Origin: Allium sativum
Lineage: Eukaryota > Streptophyta > Magnoliopsida > Asparagales > Amaryllidaceae
Assembly: GCA_030737875.1 (NCBI GenBank)
Contig: CM060910.1
Span: 248,652,427-248,716,426, forward strand
Length of the DNA stretch: 64,000 nt
Direction: 5' to 3'
Shown here: piece after piece, positions 10,236 through 20,379 of the stretch
How positions within the stretch are numbered: the first letter of the stretch is position 1
Layout: the number at the start of each line of letters is the position of its first letter
Position numbers and translations under genes: made by a program
The notes under the pieces: generated by a model
What the model was told of the DNA's origin: nothing
What the model saw: only the letters and a program-made list of their open reading frames with translations
The model's database searches: none

Positions 10236-11552
10236 GAAGTATGTTTTATCGATGATGGAACATGCTTTGAAACTGCAGAAATATCTTATTATAAAGAGAT
10301 GCAAATCAATGGTAGCGTCTATTCGAAAGGTCGTATCATTTACGGAAAGTCGTGTCCCTTTGCTCGCTATAAATATCGGATAAATCTTCAATAATTTCCC
10401 TGTTTATTAGACAATTCTTTTCTGGGATTTTTTAGAGGCTTTGTCGTCAAGTTCACCAGGTAAATTCCTTGAATTTTTCCTTTTTTTTTTTTCTTTTTTT
10501 TTTTTTTTGCGATCTATCGATTCGGCTCACCTAAGCGCGATGCGACTCGTGGTGTAATTCATCTGACCCGTTGAGCATCTGGGCCTTGAAACTTGATGGG
10601 CTTCTCTACGGATCGTGAGGGATTTTGGTTCGTGGCCCGTCTATTTTCACGGATCGAATAAGACAAAAAGGGGGAGACTAACGGCCGCCCTTTAGTCTAT
10701 ATAAGCTGATCCCCATCCTCATTCTTCTCCTCTTCTTCCTTCTTTCGCAACCGCCACCAGTTTTCTTGAGAAAAACCCTAACTTTGATTTCCAAATTCCC
10801 ACCCGATTTCAAACTTTAAAAGGGTAATTAAACAACTTCTCTTTAGTTTCTACCGTGTTCGCACTGGTTTAGAGAGTGGAGACAGCGTAGTTTTGTAGGA
10901 TTTGGTGATAGTAAACATGAACGTGCCTGGTTCGGTTCCATGGGTTTAAGGGTGGAGAGGAGAGTTGAGGAAGAAGAAGGAAGGGATGACCAGGTCGGTT
11001 CGTGGGTAGGGGCTTCGACTCGGGTCGCGGTAATGGTGAAAGCAAAGAGAGGAGTGGGAGAGCAGTCTTGGATCGGAACGAGGTAGCAGGAGCGGGTCGG
11101 ACCGGGACGTGAAAAGTCACTGGTTCACGAGGGAATAGGAAGAAGTGGATCGCAGGGGGTCCTTGCGATCCGTTTCAGTTTCACGATCCGATGCTTTTTC
11201 ATGAGTTAGTGCTTTTGCCGTGGGTCCATACCCGCTTCACGATCCGTAGATATACCACGATCTGGTCCCTGCTGCGCGATCCAGTTTGATGAACTTGTTA
11301 CATAAATAAAGCGACCTAACTCTGATATACCAATGGACAGTTAGGCTAGAGCCCTCTAGACGAACATTTCTGGACTGATCAGCAACATAACTTAACAACG
11401 GACAACCACGAATGTCTCCATGATCTTTTAACTTCTATGTTTTTCTTTAATGCATGCACATGCACACACTTGCACTTTCACACACGGGGGAGGGGGGGAG
11501 GGGGGGAGGACAATTATATTCTTATTTCTCATGTTTACTCGCCTAAACAGTA
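10236..11552 (+). promoter_or_regulatory. Putative promoter and leader of antisense ORFs
   Basis: On the strand opposite gag-pol, a TATATAA box lies at 10698-10704. A CT-rich initiator-like stretch follows (10710-10765), then an AAACCCTAA element near 10774, as in many plant core promoters. The leader to the first ATG (11553) is about 820 nt. The ATG is preceded by an AAACAG that could be a splice acceptor, so a 5'-UTR intron is possible. A T-rich run (10480-10508), many CGATCC words and a G-rich run just before the ATG are also present. Promoter activity is inferred from sequence alone. The minus ORFs 10869-11120 and 11428-11763 have no recognisable similarity. Confidence 0.55.
11486..11509 (+). 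other. G-run array, potential G-quadruplex
   Basis: G-tracts of 5, 7 and 7 are separated by single A residues, followed by GG. The array lies about 45 nt upstream of the antisense ORF1 start and follows a CA-rich tract (11455-11485). In the gag-pol direction it is a C-rich tract in the 3' untranslated region. Confidence 0.8.
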
Positions 11553-12281
11553 ATGTTGGATAATCACTCCCCTTCAAGATCTGACACAGAGACGGATCCC
11601 GAGGTGTCTGAGCATCACAACCCCGAAGTCCCTCCAATAAACCCAGGGGGCGAGGATTCTGGATCCGAATATGAGGCAACGGAATCGGATCCATCTGAAA
11701 GTACCTCACTTGGTGAGGAGTCTGAAGTAGACGGCCGAGCTCCTGACGAGATTCCTGATGCACTTGGGATAGAGAAATTTACTGATTCTTTAGCTTCCAA
11801 ACTCGATGACATAAAGCTTAAGAGAATTTGCTTGAGACATGGGATCCCCTGGGATGATGTGACGACACCCGGCAGCGAAGATAGACCTCATTTAGCTCTG
11901 GAAGGGTATATGACAGTCAGCCGACTCATGTGCTGGGTAGGAGCTATTCCTCCGTTTCGTCCAATCGTCATTGAGACCTTAAAACGATTGGGTATCGCTC
12001 CGATGCAGCTTCATCCCAATGCCTACGCGGCTCTATACACTCTATATATCGCATACGCGGAAATCCTACATACCGAGCTTACATTTAAAGATTTAAAATT
12101 CTTTTATCTTTTCAAGCATCGCTCCTCGGCAACCCCAAATTTCCCTTTCTTCGAATCGGTAGCGAATAGGAAGGTTCTGTATGACGGATACAGCAACATA
12201 GGGGATCCCAAGGCTGATTGGTTCTATATAAAGAGACATGATGGGTGCTCAAGAAGATGGCTTAAATCAAGTAAACTTTAA
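11553..12281 (+). CDS. Antisense ORF1, plant retrotransposon-associated domain
   Basis: 242 codons, opposite in sense to gag-pol. Residues 1-75 are acidic and Ser/Glu/Asp-rich. Residues ~110-230 contain the pattern of a domain common in Tat-lineage extra ORFs and often annotated as a putative plant transposon/gypsy-type protein: VSRLMCWVGAIPPFRP, then RLGIAPMQLHPNAYAALY, an aromatic FKDLKFFYLFKH stretch and a DWFYIKR end. The domain is known from the family; its biochemical role is not known. The reading frame ends shortly after a possible GT donor (12271) with a candidate AG at 12343-12344. I could not find a splice that keeps the next stretch open, so the gene is probably also damaged. Confidence 0.65.
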   Translation: MLDNHSPSRSDTETDPEVSEHHNPEVPPINPGGEDSGSEYEATESDPSESTSLGEESEVDGRAPDEIPDALGIEKFTDSLASKLDDIKLKRICLRHGIPWDDVTTPGSEDRPHLALEGYMTVSRLMCWVGAIPPFRPIVIETLKRLGIAPMQLHPNAYAALYTLYIAYAEILHTELTFKDLKFFYLFKHRSSATPNFPFFESVANRKVLYDGYSNIGDPKADWFYIKRHDGCSRRWLKSSKL

Positions 12282-12520
12282 TCTTTTGACTGAATAACTT
12301 GCTTAAGAAATCGAAGCATTAACATGCCCCCTTTTTTTAAGCAGATCACGTCTTTCCTAAGACGGAAGGCTCGGTATACAATATTCGACTGTCTCTTCTT
12401 CTACAAAGCAGATCCGATTTTCTAAGGATCAAGAAGTGCATTACTGACGAGAATCTTCACAAGCATCGCCTTCTGGATATAAGGTTTGGACTTGGTGCAG
12501 GCGGCAAACCCTACAAATAC
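12282..12520 (+). other. Candidate intron/decayed link between antisense ORFs
   Basis: Begins T-rich, with a pyrimidine tract and AG at about 12331-12344. The stretch from 12345 onward looks like degenerate coding sequence with stops in every frame. Confidence 0.35.
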
Positions 12521-12970
12521 GTGCCCCCAATGGAGGGAGAAGGAACATCACGGGCAGCAGAAACAATTAAATTCCGTAAGAGTCCTTCCCCGATAATCAT
12601 CCAGGACGACGAGGACCTAAACATATATAGAGGAGATGAGGCCCGTGGTGACAAGTCTAAGGAAATCCCAGTTTCTCCGGGGGGTTTCCCCTCAAGGGCT
12701 TCTCTTCCGATCGAACCTACTGCTCCCGATGATTTGACAGAAGAACAACTATTTAAAGAGCTGAGCAAAATTCCTTTGCCTGATGATGTATACACACAGG
12801 GGGACTTTGAAGGGGAGCCATTTTTCCCTGCTTTTGAGGAAACAACTGTTCCAGTTGGAGGACAAGAAACTACTCAGATGAGCCTGACTTCGGGCCCTGG
12901 TCTGTTAGGGGAATTATATGGGATGCACAAATCACACGCACTGCCTGACCCGATGCTTTTATATCAATAG
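12521..12970 (+). CDS. Antisense ORF, acidic linker segment
   Basis: A 149-codon open frame in the same orientation as ORF1. It is acidic and proline-rich (PIIIQDDEDLNIYRGDE near residue 25, then TAPDDLTEEQLFKELSKIPL). No domain is recognised. A pyrimidine-rich tract with TTTGCAG at 13001-13007 follows and would suit a 3' splice site into the next segment. It is most likely the variable middle of one spliced antisense gene, not a separate gene. Confidence 0.45.
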   Translation: MPPMEGEGTSRAAETIKFRKSPSPIIIQDDEDLNIYRGDEARGDKSKEIPVSPGGFPSRASLPIEPTAPDDLTEEQLFKELSKIPLPDDVYTQGDFEGEPFFPAFEETTVPVGGQETTQMSLTSGPGLLGELYGMHKSHALPDPMLLYQ

Positions 12971-13009
12971 TATTCAAGGTTTTAATATGCTCTTTTTTCT
13001 TTTGCAGGA

Positions 13010-15175
13010 ATGATGTCTCCCAGGCGGTCTTATTCTTATCGCTCTCTTCGTGAAGGCACGCCCAGTCTTCATCCGAATCCCGAGCGTTCTCGCGGCCTTT
13101 CTCATAAGCCTATTTCTTCGCAATCCCGGTCTCCACCAAAATCAACCTCTGGCAAGCTTCCCAGTTATTCAGTGCCACCTACAGGGGGAAACAACTTCTT
13201 AAAGAGTTAACCCCTCCGAAGAGTGCACCCTCTCACAGCAGGTCATCAAAAAGACACTACGAGCCCAAGGATAAAAGCAAGGATCCAATCAAGGATTCTG
13301 AGAAGGAGAAAAGTGACATTGTCCCTTCCAGCCAGCAAGATTTGGTTGCCCCCGGGTCACGAGATTACATCCATGGTCCCGAGACTCAGGCTAAGCTGGA
13401 AAAGTTGCGAGAACAATTCCCTAACATCTTCTTCGAAAGGATGATGTTTGTTCCAGCCTTGGAACCAGTCCCTAGGAACTGGGATTCTGAAGTCATCGGG
13501 CACATTCGCCATGTAGCCAGGCAGTATGAAGTGATGAAGAAACACACTGTTAATCTTTCAGAGGTCATCTGAACGCTTGAGATGGAAGCACATAGATCCA
13601 AAGTGAAGATAGATAACAATGAAAGGGCTAGGACAAAAATAGAGAAGGATTTGGAAGACGCTCAATCCCAACTTGCCTTAGCACGGAGAGATGCTGAAAA
13701 TTATAAGACTGAATTGGAGAATGCTAAGAAATGCTTTCATTCTGAACTCGACTAAAATAGTCAAGAGAAAATGGCCTTAAAGAAGGAGGTAGAAGATCTT
13801 AAAATGGCCAACATTGAGTTGAAGACGGCACAGGGCCATTTTGAAGCTGAGAGAGCTGCTTGGGAGGAAGAAAAAGCAAGTTTGAGAGAAAGTCTAGCTT
13901 TGGCTGAAGCGGAGAAGGTGATTTTAAATGATCAAGTCGCGGATGCGGAGAGGCGCGCGGCTCTCGCCGAAAAGAATGTTGAAAGTGCCATTGAAATGGC
14001 TACTGCTTCTAACAACAAGCTCCTCGAGAGAGAAAAGGATATCGAAGGGTTCGAAGAGATGATTTTTGACTTCCTCGGCCACGTCCTCAAAACTCGTAAC
14101 ATCTCGTGGATCCCGGACTACCACGTCACTTTAGCCAACATATGGGACGCCATCATCGAGGGTGAGAAGCAGAGATTAGGGTTGAAGAGATTGACGAAGA
14201 GGAGCTAATGAGGACCATTCTAAGGGATAACGAGCCCGAGGATCTGGAAGAAGGCCGGCGCATAATTCAAGAAGAAATGGAGAAAGAGAGGACCCTGGCT
14301 AAGGGAAAAACAAGATTGACGAAGGTTCGAGCTCAGCTGTAGACCCCAAGGCCTCCGGAGTTAAGGAATACAATCCTGATGATCCACTGATTCCTCTGGG
14401 TCCGACTCCTCTTGTTGTCGGAGCTTCTGCCGCTGGCGTAGATAGAGGATCAGCGGAAGGTATCCCTATATTTTCTCAACAATTTGTCAAGGCTGTCATT
14501 ACTTGTCGCCGTCTTGCCGAACAATCAACTGAGCTGACCGCATTCTCTCCTGAAATAACATTCGTTTCTCGTAATACAGGTGGCGGACCAATCGATAAAG
14601 ATGCTGAGAAAGAGACGGAGGCAGAGAAGAGTGACATTCCACCAACCGCTAGCGCTAAAGATTCAAAACAACCCGAAGATGCCCCGAAGGAGAAGGTCGT
14701 CCTCGCTTCCAGTGCTGACGCTCCCAAGGATGACGAAACCATTGATGCCTTGAAAGATATGGACGGGCACCATGTAGATGATGAGGAGGATATCATTAGT
14801 ACCAAAGAAGTCGAAGGCGATGACGACGAAACTTTGGCTAAAAGAAAGGCTAGGCAGGAAAAGCAGCTGGCTTCAAAGAAGGTGGGACAAGAGCCTTTGA
14901 ACGTGGCCCCTATCTCAGAGTTTGATCCCAAAACTGGGATGCTTCTGAAACTCCAGCCCAAATCCATCAGCAAACAGCTTCATTTTGCGAACCCTGATGA
15001 TTTCCCAGCTTCCTTGACTGATAAAAGAAAGAGAAAGGAGGCGGAGGAGGAGTCTTCTGATGAGTCGGACGTTCCTCTTATAGACAAAAGGAAAAGAAAG
15101 AAGGTTGATAAATCCGAAACTGACAAGGCGAAGCTGGAGAAGCAGAAACAGGAGAAGAAGTCCAAGCGTAAATAG
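13010..15175 (+). pseudogene. Antisense ORF2, coiled-coil and basic-tail protein, broken
   Basis: A continuous protein-like track with interruptions. An Arg/Ser/Pro-rich start (13010-13190) shifts frame near 13190 and then reads into 13342. In-frame stops follow at 13570-13572 (TGA) and 13753-13755 (TAA). The section 13574-14180 is a strong Glu/Lys/Ala heptad coiled coil (LKKEVEDLKMANIELKTA). Further shifts lie near 14178 and 14310. The last frame (about 14320-15175) is acidic then highly basic, ending KRKKVDK...KKSKRK, which looks like a nuclear-localisation signal. Coiled-coil antisense ORFs are described in Tat elements. A role in nucleic-acid or capsid handling is speculative. Confidence 0.6.
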
Positions 15176-15609
15176 GATATTGTCGCTTGTCTATATTTTG
15201 TCTTTAGGCTTCCCACTGACCATGAAATGTAATTGTGAGACTGGCCCTCACTTTTGTTTTAGGTTTTTTTTCACTTTGTAGGCTTGCAGTTTATAAATGA
15301 AAGTTTATCTCTTTTGCATCATCGTGTACCTGCATTTAATAAACTTTTCATGCTTAGTTATAGATCATCTGATTATAACTACAAATCAGTCAAGCAATAG
15401 AAAGAAAAATTTAAAAATTTCTGTGCTGCATCAAGGTTCATGTGTATATGTATATGGCCCCCAATCAATCGTTAATGTAGCGCTTAACTAGGGCTTATTA
15501 AGGATTGATTAGCGTTGTTTGCACGTTTCCCCCTATTTCTGAATTTGAGGGACTTAGAAAATTTAATAAGATAACTGTCCTTGTGGTGCTGAGTTTCCGG
15601 CACCTTTCT

Positions 15610-15900
15610 CAGCGCTTAATCATAGACTCTTTTATACTCTCTTGGCGGCATCTGAGGTTAGAGTTCGAATTCAGCAGTTCAGTCGCTCCCCGATCCTTCA
15701 GCGGGGAAGGAGCTCTTTCTCAGCGCTCAATCGGAGACGCTTTTATACTCTCTCTCTGCTCTGGAGAGTTAGAGTTCGAGCTCAGCAGTTCAATCGCTCC
15801 CCGATCCTTCAGCCGGGCAAGAGCTCTTTCTCAGCACTCAGTCAGAGACGCTTTTATACTCTCCTAGCAGTCGCCATGGTTAGAGTTACGTCAAGGCGGT
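15610..15900. repeat. 111-bp tandem repeat, about 2.7 copies
   Basis: Units begin CAGCGCTTAATC (15610), CAGCGCTCAATC (15721) and CAGCACTCAGTC (15832), an exact 111-bp period. Shared landmarks are CTTTTATACTCT and CGCTCCCCGATCCTTCAG. A further degenerate partial unit may lie near 15945-15985. Tandem repeats in this 3' untranslated zone are known in Tat/Ogre elements and can seed satellites. Confidence 0.9.
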
Positions 15901-16153
15901 TCCGATCATGGTACACCGTCATGACTTACGGACATCGCCCTCATGTCCGTTATGCTCTCTCTCGGCTCTGGAGAGTTGGAGCGCTATCACTGATATGATT
16001 TACATTATCGCACCCTCAGAGTTTTGACTGGTGACTGCATTCCATTCTAATGGAAGGCACCTATAATTATACGCTTCTGTGATCGTTGCATGGTTCACAG
16101 CAATTTCCATAAAAATAGAAAGGCAGATAAAAAATAGTGCAATAAAGGTAAAC

Positions 16154-16210
16154 GACACACAATATTTTTATAGTGGTTCGGTCGAATCATGACCTACGTC
16201 CACTTTATAA
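16154..16210. repeat. Internal LTR-like relic
   Basis: GACACACAAT, then TTATAGTGGTTC, then GACCTACGTCCACTTTAT matches in order and spacing the LTR segments at about 9513-9563 and 22670-22720. It is in the same orientation as the LTRs but lies inside the element, immediately downstream of integrase. Confidence 0.6.
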
Positions 16211-16295
16211 TTTTTGCTTAAGAAATCGGACTATTCTAGGCAAGTCGTGCCTTGTACATGGTCCTTAATAAAGCAAAAGAACAGATCTGACATCT

Positions 16296-17430
16296 TTACA
16301 CTAGATACGGCCGTAAATGTTGGGCATTCCACACTCTGGGGATTTCCTTTCCATCTACGGTCGCTTGCTTGAAAGTTCCATTATCAAGCTTGCACAAAAT
16401 AGAGTATGGTCCTTCCCACTTCGCACCCATATGAGTTGGGGCTGGAAAGACACGCTTCAGAACCAAGTCTTCGGGTTCAAAGGTTCGGACTCGAACCTTT
16501 TTGTTGTAGTATCGGGCGACCTGTTGCTTGCATCTTAAGGCACGCAGGTCTACTTCGTCCCTCTTTTCTTTGATTATATCTAGGGATTCAAGGAGAAATT
16601 CGTTATTAGTTATCGGATCGTAATAAGTCACTCGATGAGAAGATACTTTTATTTCATCCGGGATGACTGCTTCTGCTCCAAAAGCAAGGGAGAAGGGGGT
16701 ATGTCCTGTTGCCGATTTATACGTTGTCCTGTAGGCCCATAGTGCTAAGGGTAATTCATCAACCCACATGGCTCTGGCCCGTTTCAGTCTTCTTTTCAAA
16801 ATGGACTTAATCACTTTATTTGCCGCTTCGACCTGTCCGTTCGACTGCGGATGCGCCACAGAGGTGTACCGTTTCTCAATGTGGTATTTCTGGCAGAAGT
16901 CTCTGAATTCAGTGCTATTGAACTGAGTTCCGTTGTTAGTTATAACAATCTTTGGAATCCCAAATCGACAGATGATGTTTCTAACGACAAAATTGATCAC
17001 TCGTTTGGTTGTGATTGTAGTCAGTGGCTCAGCCTCGACCCACTTAGTGAAGTAATCTATGGCTACAATAGCGAACTTCGCTCCGTCCTTAGCTATGGGG
17101 AGACTTCCGATGATATCAATTCCCCACACAGCGAAAGGCCATGGGCTCGTCATCGTTTTTAACAGGCTAGGAGGTGCCCTAGGTATCTTTGAAAATCTTT
17201 GGCATGCATCACACTGTCGTGCGTACTTCGGCGCATCTTTGTTTATGGTAGGCCAGAAATAACCATGCCGCAACACCTTTTTCGCCAATGTTTGCCCCTA
17301 GTGTGATCGCCGCATTCACCTTCATGTACCTCCTGCAGCACACGCTTGATGTCGTCATGAGCTATACACTGGAGAAGGAGCATCGAAAATCCTTGTCTGT
17401 AAAGAACTCCGCCTTGCAGAACGTATCGGG
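16296..17430 (-). pseudogene. pol: Tat integrase
   Basis: C-terminal part of pol. The zinc-binding segment HEGECGDH...CDACQRF is visible but crosses a frameshift near 17293, a one-base loss in a G run. The catalytic core shows the first Asp in WGIDIIGSLP and the Glu in GQVEAANKVI. The second Asp is replaced by Asn (ITNNGTQF, near 16945), so the DDE triad reads D-N-E and this copy should be catalytically dead. The C-terminal GPYSILCKLDNGTFK and HLRPYLV end is typical of the lineage. From 17288 to 16296 the frame is open for 330 codons. Confidence 0.85.
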
Positions 17431-18091
17431 AAGCTTTACGAATTACTTTACGCCTCTCGCTTTTCTTGGTCGGAAGCGTTCCATTCATCAAGAAATTCTT
17501 TAGAGGACTCATCCATGACTCCCTTTCTGATTCCGTCTCTAGTACCGGATCAATTTCCATCTGATCTATACTAGGAGACCGTAGTACTTCAACTGGGACT
17601 AGCCTAGTCTCTTCAGGATCGTCGGAACTAGCCATCTTCGTCAACTTATCCGCCTGTTGATTCTCTGACCGCGGAATATGAGATATGCTGTAGTGATCGA
17701 AGCCGTTCAGCAACTCCTTCACTTTCTCCAAGTATAAAATCAATCTTGGGCTTTTGGCTTGGAATTTTCCAGTAACCTGATTTACAACTAACTTGGAGTC
17801 GCAGAAGATGTCCCGCTTTGTGATTTCCAACTCCTTTGCGATCCTTAGCCCGGCTCATCAGGGCTTCATATTCGGAGTCGTTGTTAGTGGTGTGAAACTC
17901 CATCCGGATAGCATAGGATATCAACCATTTCTCGGGAGTTTCAAGCACTACTCCAGCGCCGGATCTCTTGTCATTCCTAGCGCCATCAGTATACAACCTC
18001 CAGGCACTGGGGTCGAGAAGTAACTTTGAGGGGTTAACTTCTTCGTTCGTTATATCTTCCTCTAGGGCAGTAAACTCTGCTATGAAGTCGG
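17431..18091 (-). pseudogene. pol: Tat RNase H region
   Basis: RNase H after RT: LYTDGARNDKRSGAGVV with the first catalytic Asp, NNDSEYEAL with the Glu, and IFCDSKLVVNQV with the second Asp. SISHIPRSENQQADKLTKMA is the end of the domain. Two frame breaks separate it: a one-base shift near 18110 at the RT boundary and an extra base near 17850 after EYEALM. It would degrade the RNA strand during reverse transcription if intact. Confidence 0.8.
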
Positions 18092-19603
18092 CTATCGCTT
18101 GCCCCCGTATTGACCGCCGGGGTTGAAGTTCAGATCAAATTGACTCAACTCAATGTTCCACTTGAGTAGTCTTCCAGACGCTTCTGGTCTCTTTAGAACT
18201 TGCTTGAGTGGATGATCATTGTATACGGTAATGGGATGAGCCTGATAATAATGTCGAAGCTTTCTAGAGGCAATCAGCGAACTGTACGCCAACTTTTCTA
18301 TCCTTGGATAATTACGCTCTGCTGCCGTCAATTTTTTGCTCACGTAATACACAGGTCTTTGAACTTTATCTTCTTCTCTCACCAATGCTGAGCTGATCGC
18401 GTGGGACGACACTGCCAAGTACACGAATAAGTCCTCGTGATCCACCGGCTTAGATAATATCGTAGGTTTCTCCAGGTGTCTCAGCAAGTTCTGAAACGCT
18501 TCTATGCAGTCGGGCGTCCATTTGAAGTGGCGTTTTCCTCGCTTTATCAATTCGAAGAATGGGATGCATTTGTCCGTAGCCCTGGAGATAAATCTGCTCA
18601 GTGCGGCTACTTTCCCTGCAAGGCTTTGCACATCTTTAATCAACATAGGTTCCTGAATGTCTCTAATTGCTGCGATCTGGTCTGGATTAATCTCAATCCC
18701 ACGAGAACTGACGATGAATCCTAAGAATTTTCCGGAGGCGACCCCGAATGAACATTTTGCTGGGTTGAGTTTCATCCCGTACTTTCGAAGAATGCCAAAC
18801 ATCTCTGCCAAGTCCGTAGTGTGATTGGAGGATTGCCTGGACTTAACCAACATGTCGTCGACGTATACTTCCATTGTTTTCCCAATCTGGTTATAGAACA
18901 TTCTTTTCACTAACCGTTGATATGTAGCGCCTGTGTTCTTCAAGCCAAAGGGCATTACCATATAGCAGTATAATCCCAGATCCGTAATGAAGCTAGTGTG
19001 TTCTTGATCTGGAACGTGCATTGGAATCTGGTTATATCCTGAATAAGCATCCATAAAGGAGAGAAGTTCATGGCCCGCCGTTGAGTCCACCAACTGATCG
19101 ATCCGGGGTAACGGAAAACTGTCTTTTGGGCAGGCTTTATTCTAATCCGAGAAATCGATACACGTTCGCCACTTCCCGTTGGCCTTCTTTACCAGGACTG
19201 GATTTGAAATCCAGTCTGGATAGATTGAGTCTCTGATAAATCCATTACTCTTTAGCTTTCCAACTTCTTCTTTCAAGGCAGCGGACCTCTCTGGGCCCAG
19301 CATTCGCCTTTTTTGTTTTACCGGAGGATGCTTAGGGTTAATACTTAATGAATGGCTCATGATTGATGGAGATATCCCGCACATGTCTGTGTGGGTCCAA
19401 GCAAATACGTCCAAATTATCTTTCAAGAAATCCGTCAGTTCTTTAGCTAAATTCGAATTTAACTGGGATCCAATCTTAAGGACCTTCTCTGGGTCACTAT
19501 CATCGATCGGTACATCCACAGTTGTCTCGTTGGGAGTCGCCATTCTGCCCCCAGGTTCTTTGTCCTCTCTGGGATCTATATCCTCGGGCAACTCTCTGGG
19601 CAA
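18092..19603 (-). pseudogene. pol: Tat reverse transcriptase
   Basis: Starts within a linker (DNLDVFAWTHTDMCGI). The RT domain follows with MDAYSGYNQIPMH and the catalytic VYVDDMLVKSR motif intact. An in-frame TAG at 19142-19144 interrupts the domain after CIDFSD. The reading frame continues unshifted on both sides, so a nonsense change is the simplest cause. The C-terminal tether (SHAISSALVREE) continues to the 18110 frameshift. Confidence 0.88.
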
Positions 19604-19630
19604 CTCTCCTACGGTTATTCTCTTTAATTG

Positions 19631-20350
19631 CTATAAGGTTTCCGCCCTTGCGGGGGGAGAAGTGCCCTTGGTTTCTATGTCTCCTCCATTGCGGAGTAGC
19701 TTTAGCTCTGCAATATAACATGCTTGTGCGGCAACCTGATCTCCTCTGACAATACCAACACCAGCTTCCGTAGGAAACTTCAATAACAAGCACCAGGGGG
19801 CCATACAGGCTCTAAACTTTGCGAGGGCCGGTCGGCCCAAGAAGGCATTATAGGGTGATTCAATATCCAAAACCACGAAGGGAAGGATTCTCACTCTCTA
19901 GCGTTCTCCTTCCCCAAGCGTAACTGATAGCTCTACATAACCCATTGGAGTGGTGGATGCTCCGTTAAATCCACGGATCCATCCCTCACAGGGCTTCAAG
20001 TCTTTTATCTCGAGATTCATCTGATCGAATGTCCTTTTGAAAAGAATGTTGACGGAACTCCCATTATCCACCAAGACTTTATGAACAGTGGCCGGGCCAA
20101 TAGGTACTGTGATTACAAATGGATCTTCAGTCGGAGCATGGACTCCAATGCTTTCTCGTTCACGGAAAACGACGTCATCGGACATCATCTTTTGTTGCTT
20201 TACCGGCACGTTGTCCTCAGGGTTGCTGCACTCCCCTACCCCGAGGTGCTGCATGGCTGCATTGACATACTGATCCAATGCCTTGGAACCGTGTCCGGCG
20301 AGATAAAGCCCTCCGATTATGGTATTGATAACAAGGTCCTTTCCTTTTGC
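19631..20350 (-). pseudogene. pol: Tat aspartic protease
   Basis: INTIIGG, a Tat-lineage pre-protease signature, lies at about 20340 and VLVDNGSSVNILF holds the catalytic Asp. The second half, SPYNAFLGRPALAKF and KFPTEAGVG, follows after an in-frame TAG (19898-19900). Another in-frame TAG (19631-19633) separates it from the RT linker. The segment is out of frame with gag, which ends at 20380. Confidence 0.8.
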
Positions 20351-20379
20351 TGGGCAGTTGGCCTGACAGCAGGTATATT

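Larger units (their letters stand above)
15176..16295. other. Tat internal non-coding spacer
   Basis: Lies between the 3' ends of the convergent antisense ORF2 and integrase. It contains the 111-bp tandem repeats (15610-15900) and an LTR-like relic (16154-16210). ORFs such as 15505-15867 run through the tandem repeat and are not genes. Confidence 0.8.

Noticed and set aside
10224..10260. A PBS after the left Tat LTR, reading the element as plus-strand
   Set aside because: No TGG-type PBS there. The tract is a PPT in minus sense, and gag-pol is on the minus strand.
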